64,000 nt of DNA from an uncultured Alphaproteobacteria bacterium. Its GTDB lineage: Bacteria; Pseudomonadota; Alphaproteobacteria; GCA-2731375. The stretch spans positions 1 through 64,000 of the forward strand of contig CATOSZ010000008.1 of NCBI GenBank assembly GCA_951812805.1, given 5' to 3'. Position numbers and translations under genes: made by a program. Positions 1-8,994 of this stretch are shown piece by piece; positions within the stretch are counted from its first letter, which is position 1; every line of letters begins with the position of its first letter. The notes below the pieces were generated by a model. The model made no database searches. It saw nothing but the letters and a program-made list of their open reading frames with translations, and was not told the DNA's origin.

Positions 1-153
1 AAACGCCGCTCGCATTTCAGCCTGTATTCTCGCTCCATGCTCTTCTCTTATGCGCAGCGCAGCACCACCTCCCCTATTCTGGCGTGAAGCCTGATAAGGG
101 CGCGTAAATACGTGATCGGTAATGTCGATATGTGGTTTGTCAAAATCTGCCAT
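1..153 (-). CDS. N-terminal fragment of a protein resembling S8 (subtilisin-like) peptidases
   Basis: An open frame runs from an ATG at 153 to the window edge (51 codons, no stop). The peptide starts MADFDKPHIDIT and has a Tyr-rich then Gly-rich stretch followed by R-x-x-H-G. This layout resembles the N-terminal leader of bacterial S8 peptidases that are often encoded beside an AAA+ ATPase, but the catalytic domain lies outside the window, so the family call is a guess from pattern. No convincing ribosome binding site precedes the ATG. The region upstream of the start is cut by the defective IS66 copy about 50 bases away, so its native promoter is probably lost. It could also be an unrelated short ORF. 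Confidence 0.4.
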   Translation of the reverse strand, partial: MADFDKPHIDITDHVFTRPYQASRQNRGGGAALRIREEHGARIQAEMRAAF

Positions 154-203
154 ATTTGGATGAGTTAGCCTTCCGATTTAGAGAAAGCTTCGCGCATATA
201 TCT

Positions 204-1963
204 GTAACCGGGGCAAAAGGCCGGGCCTGGGGACGGGGGGATCTGGCCTGGGTATAGGGGTGAGTCTCAACGGCCACATCTTGTGAGGCTTCCGCGTCAA
301 GTGACCAGATATCGATGTTCGCGGCGGGAGGTCTGTGATTCGATCCCGTCATGGCCGAATCGCTTCCGGATCTCGACGATCTTGATGTCGCCGCCCTGAA
401 GGCGCTGGTTCTGACGCTGCTTGAGGAGCAGGCGGCCCTGCGTGCCGAGAACGCGACATTGCGCGAAGAGATCCGCCGTCTCAAAGGCCTTTCCGGGCCA
501 CCGGATATCAAGCCGAGCGGCATGGACAAGCAGGCCGTATCCCGGGGCCGGACGGGGCGGAAGGCGGGACGGCGGGCCAAGAAGGGCCGGGTTCCCATCG
601 ACGAGAGGCGGATCGTCCGGGCCGCCGTGCCGGCGGGCTCGCGCTTCAAGGGCTATGAAGACTATCTGGTTCAGGACCTGCTCTGCCGGCCGAACACTGT
701 CCTGTTACGCCGCGAGCGCTGGCTGACGCCCGAGGGGGCCACGATCGTGGCGCCGCTGCCGGCGGGGACGCGCGGCCACTTCGGCCCGGCGCTCAGGCGT
801 TTCGTGCTGGCGCTCTATCATGGCGGCCAGACCAGCGCGGAGCGCTTGGCGCGGCTCTTGGACGACCTCGGCATCAAGATCTCCAAGCGCCAGGTGGTGC
901 GGTTGTTGAACGAGGGCCATGACGGCTTCGTCGCCGAGGGCGAGGCGGTGCTGCGCGCCGGCCTGGAGACGGCGCCCTGGATCAGCGTCGACGATACCGG
1001 CGCCCGCCACGCCAACCGCAACGGGGTGACGAGCGGGATCGGCAACGACGCCTTCGCTTGGTTCGCCACGACGTTTTCCAAGAGCCGCTTGAACTTCCTG
1101 GAACGGCTGCGGGCCGGCCACGCGGACTATGTGCTCAATGCCGCCGCCTTCGCCTACATGGCCGAGCGCGACCTGGCCGCATCGGTGATCGCCCGTCTGG
1201 CCGAGGGCTGCCCGCGGCGCTTCACCAACGAAGATGCCTGGCTGGCCCACCTGGGGCGGCTCGCCATCACCGGGCACGGGGACGGGCGCGGGGCCGCGCG
1301 GACCGCCACCGAGGGGGCGCTGTGGGGCGCCATCGCCGCGCACGGGCACGGCCGCGGGCGCCTGCGTCGTCCTGAGTGACGATGCTGGCCAGTTCAACGT
1401 CGGCCGCCACGCGCTCTGCTGGGTCCATGCGGAGCGCTTGATCCACAAGCTGATGACCTTCTCCCGGAGCCAGCGGCGCGAGAAGGAACACATCCAGGCA
1501 CGGCTCTGGCAACTCTACGCCGATCTCAAAGCCTATCGCGAAAGGCCGGCGCCAGGACGGCGGGCCCACCTGGCATGCCGCTTCGATGCGCTCTTCGCGA
1601 CCAAGACCGGATTCCTCCGCCTCGACCGGCTCCTGGCTCGCCTGCATGCCAACCGCGACGAACTGCTCGTCGTCCTCGACCGCCCGGAGGTCCCGCTCAA
1701 CACCAACGGCGCGGAACGCGACATCCGCGCCATGGTCACAAGGCGAAAATTCTCCGGCGGCACACGCTCCGAGGACGGCAAGCAGGCCCGAGACACATTC
1801 CTCGGCCTCTACAAGACCTGCCAGAAACTTGGCCTCTCCTTCTGGGATTATCTCGGCGACCGCCTCAAGGTCCCCGGCGCCCCACCCGTGCCCCCACTGC
1901 CGATCCTCGTCAGACAACGCTGCATCGAAATGGCTTGACCGCCCGGGGTTTTGCCCCTATTAC
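204..1963 (+). mobile_element. IS66-type insertion sequence, copy 1, defective
   Basis: A 1760-bp element nearly identical to the copy at 6870-8640. Its ends are inverted repeats: left GTAACCGGGGCAAAAGG, right end read inward GTAATAGGGGCAAAACC. Unlike copy 2, the flanking 8-mers differ (ATATATCT left, GGTATTAG right), so there is no target duplication. It also lacks 11 bp inside the transposase gene. A missing duplication plus different genes on either side suggests that homologous recombination between IS copies deleted or rearranged the DNA that once lay here. It carries only the large transposase ORF, like the single-ORF ISBst12-type branch of IS66. Confidence 0.9.
351..1938 (+). pseudogene. 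IS66-type transposase, frameshifted
   Basis: Same protein as the intact 532-residue transposase at 7017-8615, but an 11-bp deletion near 1345 (between two GGCACGG-like repeats) shifts the frame. The first frame runs 351-1379 and ends early. The second frame continues from about 1350 to the normal stop at 1938. The N-terminal coiled coil, zinc-binding segment and first catalytic Asp are upstream of the break, and the last catalytic Glu (in N-G-A-E-R) is downstream. No single product has the full DDE site, so the copy should be inactive unless trans-complemented by copy 2, whose inverted repeats are almost the same. Confidence 0.92.
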
Positions 1964-2265
1964 GGTATTAGCCTAGATACCTTTAGCAATAGAGTTGTCA
2001 ATCAATCTGCCGTCGCACCGTTGGGCGTGGGCAGCGTGCTAGTCTCCAAGACGACGATAAACAATGGTTTCGACGCAAGTGTTCCATTTACCGGCGCTGA
2101 CTCTAGCTTTGATGGCACGGCCAAAGCGGATACTAGCGCGGGCCTCGTCGCCCATTGGAACTTCGACGCCGGCTTTAAGGATGTCATCGGTGGCAATGGT
2201 GGCACGCCGGTCGGCGACGTGGCACTTATCCCCGGGCATATCGGCACAAACGCTGCCTATTTCGA

Positions 2266-2361
2266 TGCGCGTTTCGGAAAGTCCCGGACACCGATTACGG
2301 AAAGTCCTGGCCAGAGATTTCAGTAAGTCGCGGCCAGTGATTCCGGAAAGTCCCGGACAGC
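2266..2361 (+). repeat. IS21 left-end multiple transposase-binding repeats
   Basis: Four imperfect tandem versions of a motif of the type TTTCGGAAAGTCCCGGAC occur here (near 2272, 2293, 2317 and 2341). Two to three inverted versions are at the right end (4820-4890). Multiple terminal repeats of this kind are the expected IstA binding array. Confidence 0.75.
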
Positions 2362-2437
2362 ATCACGGGGCGATCTGAGTTCAGCTTTCGGGTGCGCCGT
2401 CTCGGCGTCTACCTCTTGGCTTTTGCCGGGAGGGGAC

Positions 2438-3991
2438 ATGCCCAGACGGAAGCAGACGAGACGAACGACGGTGAGAGATGCACGAACGATCCTGCGGCTG
2501 ACGCATGACCAAGGCCTCTCGGCGCGAGAGGTGGCGGAACGGCTGAAGGTCTCCAAGACGACAGTGTCGACCTATTTGCTGCGGGCCCGCGAGGTCGGCC
2601 TTACCGCCTGGCCGCTGCCGGCGGAATACGAGGACGACGCGGTCCTGCAAGAGACGCTGTTCCGCCGCATGGGCCGGCCCCCGCGCGACAGGTGCGAGCC
2701 GCACTGGCCGACGGTCGCGGCCGAGCTGAAGCGCAAGGGGGTGACGCTGACCCTGCTCTGGCAGGAATACCGCGCCTCACATCCCGATGGCTACGGCTAC
2801 ACCTGGTTCTGCGAAGCCTTCACGGCGTTCAAGCGGCGCACCGGCGCCACCTGGCGCAACCGCCACGAGGCCGGTGCGGTCATGCAGACCGATTATGCCG
2901 GCCAGACGGTGGACATCGTCGACCCCGAGACCGGCGAGGTGCACGACGCGCAGATCTTCGTCGCCGTGCTGGGCGCTTCCTCGCTCACCTTCGCCACCGC
3001 CAGCCTGACCCAGCGCCTGCCCGACTGGGTCGCCGGACAATGCCGGGCGCTCGCCTACTTCGGCGGCGTGCCCAAGAGCATCGTCTGCGATAACCTCAAG
3101 GCCGGCGTCGCCAAGCCGCTCTGGTTCGAGCCGACCCTCAACCCGACCTTCGCCGCGCTCGCCGAGCACTACGACACCACCGTCCTGCCGACCCGGGTCC
3201 GCAAGCCGCGCGACAAGGCCAAGGTCGAAGTCGCCGTCCAGGTCGTCGAGCGCTGGATCCTGGCAAGACTGCGCAATACGCGCTTCTTCTCCCTCGACCA
3301 GCTCAACCGGGCGATCCGCGACCTCCTCGAGGAGCTCAACGAGCGGCCCATGCGCAACCTTGGAAAGAGCCGGCGCCAGATGTTCGAGGCCATCGAGCGC
3401 GAGGCCCTGGCACCCCTGCCGACGACGCCCTTCGAATATGCCGAATGGAAGACCGCCAAGGTCCATTCCGACTATCACGTCGACGTCGAGCGCAGCTTCT
3501 ACTCCGTGCCGCACGGCCTGATCGGCCGCAAGGTCCAAGTCCGGCTCACTCACCGCACGGTCGAGATCTTCCACAACCACAAGCGCGTCGCCAGCCATCT
3601 CCGCCGCTCACCGCATGGCGGCCATGCCACGATCCCGGCCCACATGCCCAAGGCGCACCAGCGCTATGCCGAGCGAACGCCACAAAGCCTGATCGACCAG
3701 GCCAGCCGCATCGGCCCCAACGCCGCCCTCCTGGTCGAGCGGATGATCCGCGATCGGCCCCATCCCGAGCAAGGCTATCGCAGCGCCATGGGCGTCTTGT
3801 CGCTCGCCCGCCGATACGAACCGGAACGCGTCGAGGCCGCCTGCGCACGCGCGCTCACCATCAACACGACCAGCTACTCATCGCTCGCCGCCATCCTCAA
3901 GTCCGGCCTCGATCGCACACGCCCCGAGCGCGAACCGCTTCTGCCGCTGCCGCCACACACCAACATCCGCGGCCCCGGCTACTACCGATAA
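2438..3991 (+). CDS. istA: IS21-type transposase IstA
   Basis: A 517-residue DDE transposase. An N-terminal helix-turn-helix (about residues 15-45, [20 protein letters not shown]) recognises the terminal repeats. The RNase H-like core has catalytic Asp152 (in MQTDYAG), Asp218 (in VCDNLK) and Glu264 (in AKVEVAV), followed by the beta-barrel Mu-type C-terminal domain. The ATG at 2438 is chosen over the upstream in-frame ATG at 2423 because GGGAGGGG sits just before it. It needs IstB, encoded 17 bp downstream, for target selection. Length is normal for the family and nothing is disrupted. Confidence 0.95.
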   Translation: MPRRKQTRRTTVRDARTILRLTHDQGLSAREVAERLKVSKTTVSTYLLRAREVGLTAWPLPAEYEDDAVLQETLFRRMGRPPRDRCEPHWPTVAAELKRKGVTLTLLWQEYRASHPDGYGYTWFCEAFTAFKRRTGATWRNRHEAGAVMQTDYAGQTVDIVDPETGEVHDAQIFVAVLGASSLTFATASLTQRLPDWVAGQCRALAYFGGVPKSIVCDNLKAGVAKPLWFEPTLNPTFAALAEHYDTTVLPTRVRKPRDKAKVEVAVQVVERWILARLRNTRFFSLDQLNRAIRDLLEELNERPMRNLGKSRRQMFEAIEREALAPLPTTPFEYAEWKTAKVHSDYHVDVERSFYSVPHGLIGRKVQVRLTHRTVEIFHNHKRVASHLRRSPHGGHATIPAHMPKAHQRYAERTPQSLIDQASRIGPNAALLVERMIRDRPHPEQGYRSAMGVLSLARRYEPERVEAACARALTINTTSYSSLAAILKSGLDRTRPEREPLLPLPPHTNIRGPGYYR

Positions 3992-4008
3992 CCAGGAGAA
4001 GACACCTC

Positions 4009-4785
4009 ATGCTGACACACCCGACCCTCGACCAGATGCAGGCCCTCGGCTTCAAGGGCATGGCAGAGGCTTACCGCGACATGGCCGAGCGAGGCCAATC
4101 ATCGGAATTGAACCGCGAGGACTGGCTCGCCCTCATGCTCGACCGCGAGGCCGCCACCCGCGCCGACAAGCGCCTCGCCAACCGCCTCAGACAGGCCAGG
4201 CTACGCTTCCCCGAGGCCTGCATCGAGGACATCGACTTCGCCGCCGAACGAGGCCTCGACCGCCGCGCCGTCCTCTCTCTCGCCCAGGGCGTCTGGCTCA
4301 AGGCACACGAGAACCTCATCGTCACCGGCCAGACCGGAACCGGCAAGACATGGCTCGCCTGTGCCATCGCCCATCAGGCCGCCAGGCTCGATCATTCCGT
4401 CCTCTACGTCCGCATGCCCAGGCTCTTCGAGGACCTCGCCATGGCCCGCCTCGACGGCCGGCTGCCCCGCCTGATCGACCGCCTCGCCCGGGTCCAGCTG
4501 CTCGTCCTCGACGACTGGGGAACCCATGGCCTGACCGACCGCCAGCGCCTCGATCTCCTGGAAATCTGCGAGGAACGATACCACCGACGCTCAACCCTCA
4601 TCACCGCGCAGATCCCCGTGACCGCCTGGCACGACCTGATCGGCGAGGCCACCATCGCCGACGCCATCCTCGACCGCGTCATCCACAACGCCCACCGCAT
4701 CGGCTTGAAAGGCGACAGCATGCGAAAGAAGAAATCGACGACCGACTTGACCCAGCCAACCACAACGGAAAACAATCCCGACTGA
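4009..4785 (+). CDS. istB: IS21-type helper ATPase IstB
   Basis: A 258-residue AAA+ ATPase related to DnaC. The Walker A motif GQTGTGKT is at residues 107-114 and Walker B LLVLDDWG at about 164-171. The N-terminal helical region (residues 1-70) is the part that contacts IstA and DNA in this family. AGGAGAA precedes the ATG at a good distance. It shares a transcript with istA and works by preparing target DNA and stimulating IstA strand transfer. Confidence 0.95.
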   Translation: MLTHPTLDQMQALGFKGMAEAYRDMAERGQSSELNREDWLALMLDREAATRADKRLANRLRQARLRFPEACIEDIDFAAERGLDRRAVLSLAQGVWLKAHENLIVTGQTGTGKTWLACAIAHQAARLDHSVLYVRMPRLFEDLAMARLDGRLPRLIDRLARVQLLVLDDWGTHGLTDRQRLDLLEICEERYHRRSTLITAQIPVTAWHDLIGEATIADAILDRVIHNAHRIGLKGDSMRKKKSTTDLTQPTTTENNPD

Positions 4786-6118
4786 CGGCAACAAGGCACC
4801 CGAAGCCAAACTCCCGGAACCGGCCGGGACTTTATGAAATCGGTGGCCAGGACTTACTGAAACCGCCGTCCGGAACTACCGAAATCCGCATTTCGATGGC
4901 GTCGGAGACTACATCGACACCAGCTTCACGGCGGTTTACGGCGCAGGCGACAGTTTCACTTGGACGGCCTGGGTACGGCCGGAGAATCTTTTCAATCCTT
5001 CCGTATCGAATCCCATCAATGCAATCTCGGGCTTCGAGCGGGGTGGCAATGGCCAAGTCAAGTTCGGGGTGCGTCATCCAAGCAACTCCTTCTCTCCGGG
5101 ATTGCGTTACGCCTCGCTCAGGGACGATGAGGCGAACGAGATCACCCTAAACATCGGCGGGTCGTCCGTTTACGACGGTCAGTGGCGCCATTTTGCGATC
5201 GTCCGAAACGCCGCGAGCGATCGGGTCTTTTTCTACACCGACGGACAGCTGGACATGCCGTTGTCGAGTGGTTCTCCTGACCCGATGACGCAAAGTATCA
5301 ACGCCGACAGCTCGCTGAACATGTACATCGGGGCGAACCATCGTTGGAACATCGCCGGCGGCACCAACGAGCACTTCCAGGGCGCTATCGACGATCTTCG
5401 CATCTACAATCGTGCACTTACTAGTGATGAAATTTCAGCACTTAGTAATCCCGAATCGCTGGCGCAAGCTGATTTGGATCAGACGGTACCTGTCACCGTC
5501 CTAAATGTGAACAACCTGCTGGTGGCCGATGCCGGCTCAAACCAGCCGGTGCGCACCGGAGATACTGTGTACCTCGATGGCGGCGGTAGCGCAGATCCAG
5601 ATGACGACGAGCTGACCTATTCATGGACGATAGTGCCACCGCTTCCAGCGGGTGGAACCGCGACGTTAAGCGATGTGAACACTGTCACGCCATCATTTAT
5701 TCCGGATGTTGAAGGCGCCTATCAAGTCCAGCTGGTCGTGAGTGATTTCATTGGCCCAGGTGAGCCGGACACGGTCACTATCACTGCCGCCTCGGCGGCA
5801 GACGTGGCTGAAGTGATGATCGTAGATGCCGCTGACACGATTGACGACTTACCATCATCAGGCGTGACGACGAGCGGAAATCAAAATGCGCTCGGTAACT
5901 TCTTGGCGCAAGCGATCAATGCAATCCAAGCGGATGATATTGAAACCGCCATCGAAAAATTGGAAAAAGCACTTGAGCGAACCGATGGTTGCACCCTGCG
6001 CGGAGAGGCAGACGGCAATGGTCCGGCGCGAGATTGGATTACCGATGATCCTGATTGCGCTGCGCAGAACGAAGCCCATGAATTGCTGACGGATGCGATC
6101 GACCTCCTAACCCCGTGA

Positions 6119-6290
6119 TCGCTCGTCGTCACAACGGTGGTCATTGCCGTTTGCCTCTCTTCATTAGCACCTTACACAATTACCAATTCCGGAAGATGCT
6201 AATGGACGCTTGCGACCGTGAATTGCCGAATTCGTCATAATGGGTATTATCAGACTTGCATCTTTGAGATGACTCGCCATATATGGCTCG
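6119..6290. other. Intergenic, no feature recognised
   Basis: AT-richer spacer between the end of the disrupted LamG gene and the inverted-repeat-bounded segment at 6291. I see no ORF with a ribosome binding site and no strong hairpin. Confidence 0.5.
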
Positions 6291-6558
6291 TGAGTGCTTA
6301 GCCTGACAGGTCTGGTGGGTTGGGGTTCGATTCCCCTTCATGTTCTCTGTCTCGGTGGCCTTCTTACATTCTTGGTCCTCTGGGCCTTGGCTTATGCCGT
6401 AGCGCTGTCAACTTCGAATGGAAAGGAGAATCACATGGAAACAGAAAACGCTCGTAATACTGAGAAACCTAATCTGACTGTCACCTCGTTGATTGAGACG
6501 ATCTGGGCTATTGGGACGAGCACATGGTCTGGTCTGGCCCTGTCAGGCTAAGCACTCA
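6291..6558. repeat. 268-bp segment bounded by 20-bp perfect inverted repeats
   Basis: The left end (6291-6310) starts TGAGTGCTTAGCCTGACAG and the right end (6539-6558) is its exact reverse complement over 20 positions. The pairing stops abruptly outside the segment. A transposase-less miniature element (MITE) fits best, but I see no clear direct repeat flanking it (TATGGCTCG left, AATATCTTT right), and the ends match no insertion-sequence family I recognise. A hydrophobic open frame starting with GTG at 6294 crosses the whole segment, and the small ORF at 6435 sits inside with a good ribosome binding site and its stop within the right repeat. Confidence 0.7.
6435..6551 (+). CDS. Possible 38-residue peptide inside the inverted-repeat segment
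   Basis: The ATG at 6435 follows AAAGGAG by seven bases, which is the best ribosome binding site in this stretch. The product (METENARNTEKPN then TSLIETIWAIGTSTW) is polar at the N-terminus and moderately hydrophobic at the C-terminus. Its TAA stop lies in the right inverted repeat. I recognise no family. It may be a chance ORF, but the start signal is unusually good for non-coding DNA. Confidence 0.35.
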   Translation: METENARNTEKPNLTVTSLIETIWAIGTSTWSGLALSG

Positions 6559-6869
6559 AATATCTTTTCCGTATGAACGGTTATCACTCAGCATCATCGG
6601 CCAATAGGTAGGTGTCGGAGTATCCTTCCAGCATTATGATAGCGGTGCTTCGAAATTCCGAAAGCCCCTTCTCTCCATCCTTGAAATTTTTGATCGCGGC
6701 TATAGCCTTTGGAAAATCGTGGTCGGTCGCCCGTTCAAGAATGCCTGCCATTTCCATGGCGCACTGATGCTCAATAAATTCCTTCATCTTCATCGGGTCG
6801 ATATGATCGGTAAGACCTTCCTCGATCAATCCGGCGATACCAAAATCAGATAAAACATCTTCCTTGATC

Positions 6870-8640
6870 GTAACCGGGGCAAAAGGCCGGGCCTGGGGAC
6901 GGGGGGATCTGGCCTGGGTATAGGGGTGAGTCTCAACGGCCACATCTTGTGAGGCTTCCGCGTCAAGTGACCAGATATCGATGTTCGCGGCGGGAGGTCT
7001 GTGATTCGATCCCGTCATGGCCGAATCGCTTCCGGATCTCGACGATCTTGATGTCGCCGCCCTGAAGGCGCTGGTTCTGACGCTGCTTGAGGAGCAGGCG
7101 GCCCTGCGTGCCGAGAACGCGACATTGCGCGAAGAGATCCGCCGTCTCAAAGGCCTTTCCGGGCCACCGGATATCAAGCCGAGCGGCATGGACAAGCAGG
7201 CCGTATCCCGGGGCCGGACGGGGCGGAAGGCGGGACGGCGGGCCAAGAAGGGCCGGGTTCCCATCGACGAGAGGCGGATCGTCCGGGCCGCCGTGCCGGC
7301 GGGCTCGCGCTTCAAGGGCTATGAAGACTATCTGGTTCAGGACCTGCTCTGCCGGCCGAACACTGTCCTGTTACGCCGCGAGCGCTGGCTGACGCCCGAG
7401 GGGGCCACGATCGTGGCGCCGCTGCCGGCGGGGACGCGCGGCCACTTCGGCCCGGCGCTCAGGCGTTTCGTGCTGGCGCTCTATCATGGCGGCCAGACCA
7501 GCGCGGAGCGCTTGGCGCGGCTCTTGGACGACCTCGGCATCAAGATCTCCAAGCGCCAGGTGGTGCGGTTGTTGAACGAGGGCCATGACGGCTTCGTCGC
7601 CGAGGGCGAGGCGGTGCTGCGCGCCGGCCTGGAGACGGCGCCCTGGATCAGCGTCGACGATACCGGCGCCCGCCACGCCAACCGCAACGGGGTGACGAGC
7701 GGGATCGGCAACGACGCCTTCGCTTGGTTCGCCACGACGTTTTCCAAGAGCCGCTTGAACTTCCTGGAACGGCTGCGGGCCGGCCACGCGGACTATGTGC
7801 TCAATGCCGCCGCCTTCGCCTACATGGCCGAGCGCGACCTGGCCGCATCGGTGATCGCCCGTCTGGCCGAGGGCTGCCCGCGGCGCTTCACCAACGAAGA
7901 TGCCTGGCTGGCCCACCTGGGGCGGCTCGCCATCACCGGGCACGGGGACGGGCGCGGGGCCGCGCGGACCGCCACCGAGGGGGCGCTGTGGGGCGCCATC
8001 GCCGCGCACGGCCTGCTCAGGGGCACGGCCGCGGGCGCCTGCGTCGTCCTGAGTGACGATGCTGGCCAGTTCAACGTCGGCCGCCACGCGCTCTGCTGGG
8101 TCCATGCGGAGCGCTTGATCCACAAGCTGATGACCTTCTCCCGGAGCCAGCGGCGCGAGAAGGAACACATCCAGGCACGGCTCTGGCAACTCTACGCCGA
8201 TCTCAAAGCCTATCGCGAAAGGCCGGCGCCAGGACGGCGGGCCCACCTGGCATGCCGCTTCGATGCGCTCTTCGCGACCAAGACCGGATTCCTCCGCCTC
8301 GACCGGCTCCTGGCTCGCCTGCATGCCAACCGCGACGAACTGCTCGTCGTCCTCGACCGCCCGGAGGTCCCGCTCAACACCAACGGCGCGGAACGCGACA
8401 TCCGCGCCATGGTCACAAGGCGAAAATTCTCCGGCGGCACACGCTCCGAGGACGGCAAGCAGGCCCGAGACACATTCCTCGGCCTCTACAAGACCTGCCA
8501 GAAACTTGGCCTCTCCTTCTGGGATTATCTCGGCGACCGCCTCAAGGTCCCCGGCGCCCCACCCGTGCCCCCACTGCCGATCCTCGTCAGACAACGCTGC
8601 ATCGAAATGGCTTGACCGCCCGGGGTTTTGCCCCTGTTAC
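6870..8640 (+). mobile_element. IS66-type insertion sequence, copy 2, intact
   Basis: A 1771-bp element with terminal inverted repeats (left GTAACCGGGGCAAAAGG, right end read inward GTAACAGGGGCAAAACC) and a perfect 8-bp target duplication CCTTGATC (6862-6869 and 8641-8648), the size expected for IS66. It holds a single transposase ORF and no TnpA/TnpB accessory genes, like ISBst12-type members. It lies in the unknown gene on the opposite strand. Confidence 0.95.
7017..8615 (+). CDS. IS66-type transposase
   Basis: A 532-residue transposase. The N-terminus has a leucine-rich coiled coil (ALKALVLTLLEEQAALRAE, about residues 14-32) and a basic RGRTGRKAGRR segment. The DDE core starts at WISVDDTGAR (Asp214/Asp215), has the second Asp in VLSDDAGQF, and the Glu in NTNGAERDIR near residue 455, followed by the usual RRKFSGGTRSEDG motif and short C-terminal domain. 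Length and motifs are complete, so this is probably the active source for the decayed copy at 204-1963. Confidence 0.94.
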   Translation: MAESLPDLDDLDVAALKALVLTLLEEQAALRAENATLREEIRRLKGLSGPPDIKPSGMDKQAVSRGRTGRKAGRRAKKGRVPIDERRIVRAAVPAGSRFKGYEDYLVQDLLCRPNTVLLRRERWLTPEGATIVAPLPAGTRGHFGPALRRFVLALYHGGQTSAERLARLLDDLGIKISKRQVVRLLNEGHDGFVAEGEAVLRAGLETAPWISVDDTGARHANRNGVTSGIGNDAFAWFATTFSKSRLNFLERLRAGHADYVLNAAAFAYMAERDLAASVIARLAEGCPRRFTNEDAWLAHLGRLAITGHGDGRGAARTATEGALWGAIAAHGLLRGTAAGACVVLSDDAGQFNVGRHALCWVHAERLIHKLMTFSRSQRREKEHIQARLWQLYADLKAYRERPAPGRRAHLACRFDALFATKTGFLRLDRLLARLHANRDELLVVLDRPEVPLNTNGAERDIRAMVTRRKFSGGTRSEDGKQARDTFLGLYKTCQKLGLSFWDYLGDRLKVPGAPPVPPLPILVRQRCIEMA

Positions 8641-8994
8641 CCTTGATCCTGCCGCGCAACCCTTCCAGAGATCGGTTTTCGAGGCTGTCACCCCAACATG
8701 TTTCAAGAAGATCGTCCCGCATTTCCTCCAAAGCCATCCCATAGTGCTGCGTCGCCAATTCGATCAATGGCATTTCTTGGGAAAGAATAGCTGCAAGAGC
8801 AACGGTGTAAGGATGACCCGTCTGGGATTCCTTCCGGCAATATACTTGCACAAGAGGTATCGCCGAAAGCTCGGCCATTCTATGAAGGGCTGATTTGTGG
8901 GCTTCTCTGTCGTCCATTTCCATACTCACCGTTATCACTTTTCTATGCATTACCTGCGGAAGTAATTCAATAATAAATCATGGGTAGCGTGGGA

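Larger units (their letters stand above)
2266..4890 (+). mobile_element. IS21-type insertion sequence, intact
   Basis: A 2625-bp element starting TG and ending CA, as IS21 members do, flanked by the 6-bp direct repeat TTTCGA (2260-2265 and 4891-4896). It carries istA and istB in order with a 17-bp gap. Both ends hold several copies of a short motif like CGGAAAGTCCCGGAC, which in this family bind IstA. Both genes are open and the target duplication is perfect, so the insertion looks recent and probably functional. Confidence 0.93.
1964..6118 (+). pseudogene. LamG-PKD surface protein gene, 5'-truncated and interrupted by IS21
   Basis: Reading frames on the two sides of the IS21 element join exactly after removing the element and one 6-bp target copy: the left half ends A-Y-F-D and the right half continues G-V-G-D-Y-I-D. 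The product has a concanavalin-like LamG domain (starting GLVAHWNFD, ending at DDLRIYNRALT), then a PKD-like beta-sandwich (ADAGSNQPV to LVVSD), then a short helical C-terminus with two Cys near 5993 and 6059. Such proteins are normally secreted adhesins or carbohydrate binders. The 5' end is missing: the frame enters directly from the IS66 copy ending at 1963, so no signal peptide remains. Base composition is clearly lower in GC than the metabolic genes, suggesting transfer. Confidence 0.85.
6584..8950 (-). pseudogene. Unknown 195-codon gene interrupted by IS66 copy 2
   Basis: Two minus-strand open segments, 8950-8641 and 6861-6584, join in frame when the IS66 element and one 8-bp target copy are removed (588 bp in total), restoring ...LRGRIK-EDVLSDFG... 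across the junction. The restored product is acidic and mostly helical, with no signal peptide or membrane span, and ends LLADDAE. I recognise no domain. The start is uncertain: an ATG at 8950, or one at 8923 preceded by GGTGAG. The insertion is near the middle and must abolish the full product, although the N-terminal half could still be made. Confidence 0.8.

Noticed and set aside
1340-1380. Stop readthrough or programmed frameshift in IS66 copy 1
   Set aside because: Comparison with the intact copy shows an 11-bp deletion, so it is a plain loss-of-function mutation.
6310-6345. GGGGTTCGATTCCCC, which looks like a tRNA T arm
   Set aside because: No acceptor stem, anticodon arm or D arm can be built around it, so it is not a tRNA or an obvious tRNA remnant.
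6291-6558. Retron-type RNA bounded by inverted repeats
   Set aside because: No reverse transcriptase gene is near, and there is no sign of the branching-G or msd hairpin layout.
7371-8594. 407-codon minus-strand open frame inside IS66 copy 2
   Set aside because: Antisense of the transposase gene; the same shadow is broken in copy 1 and has no start signal.
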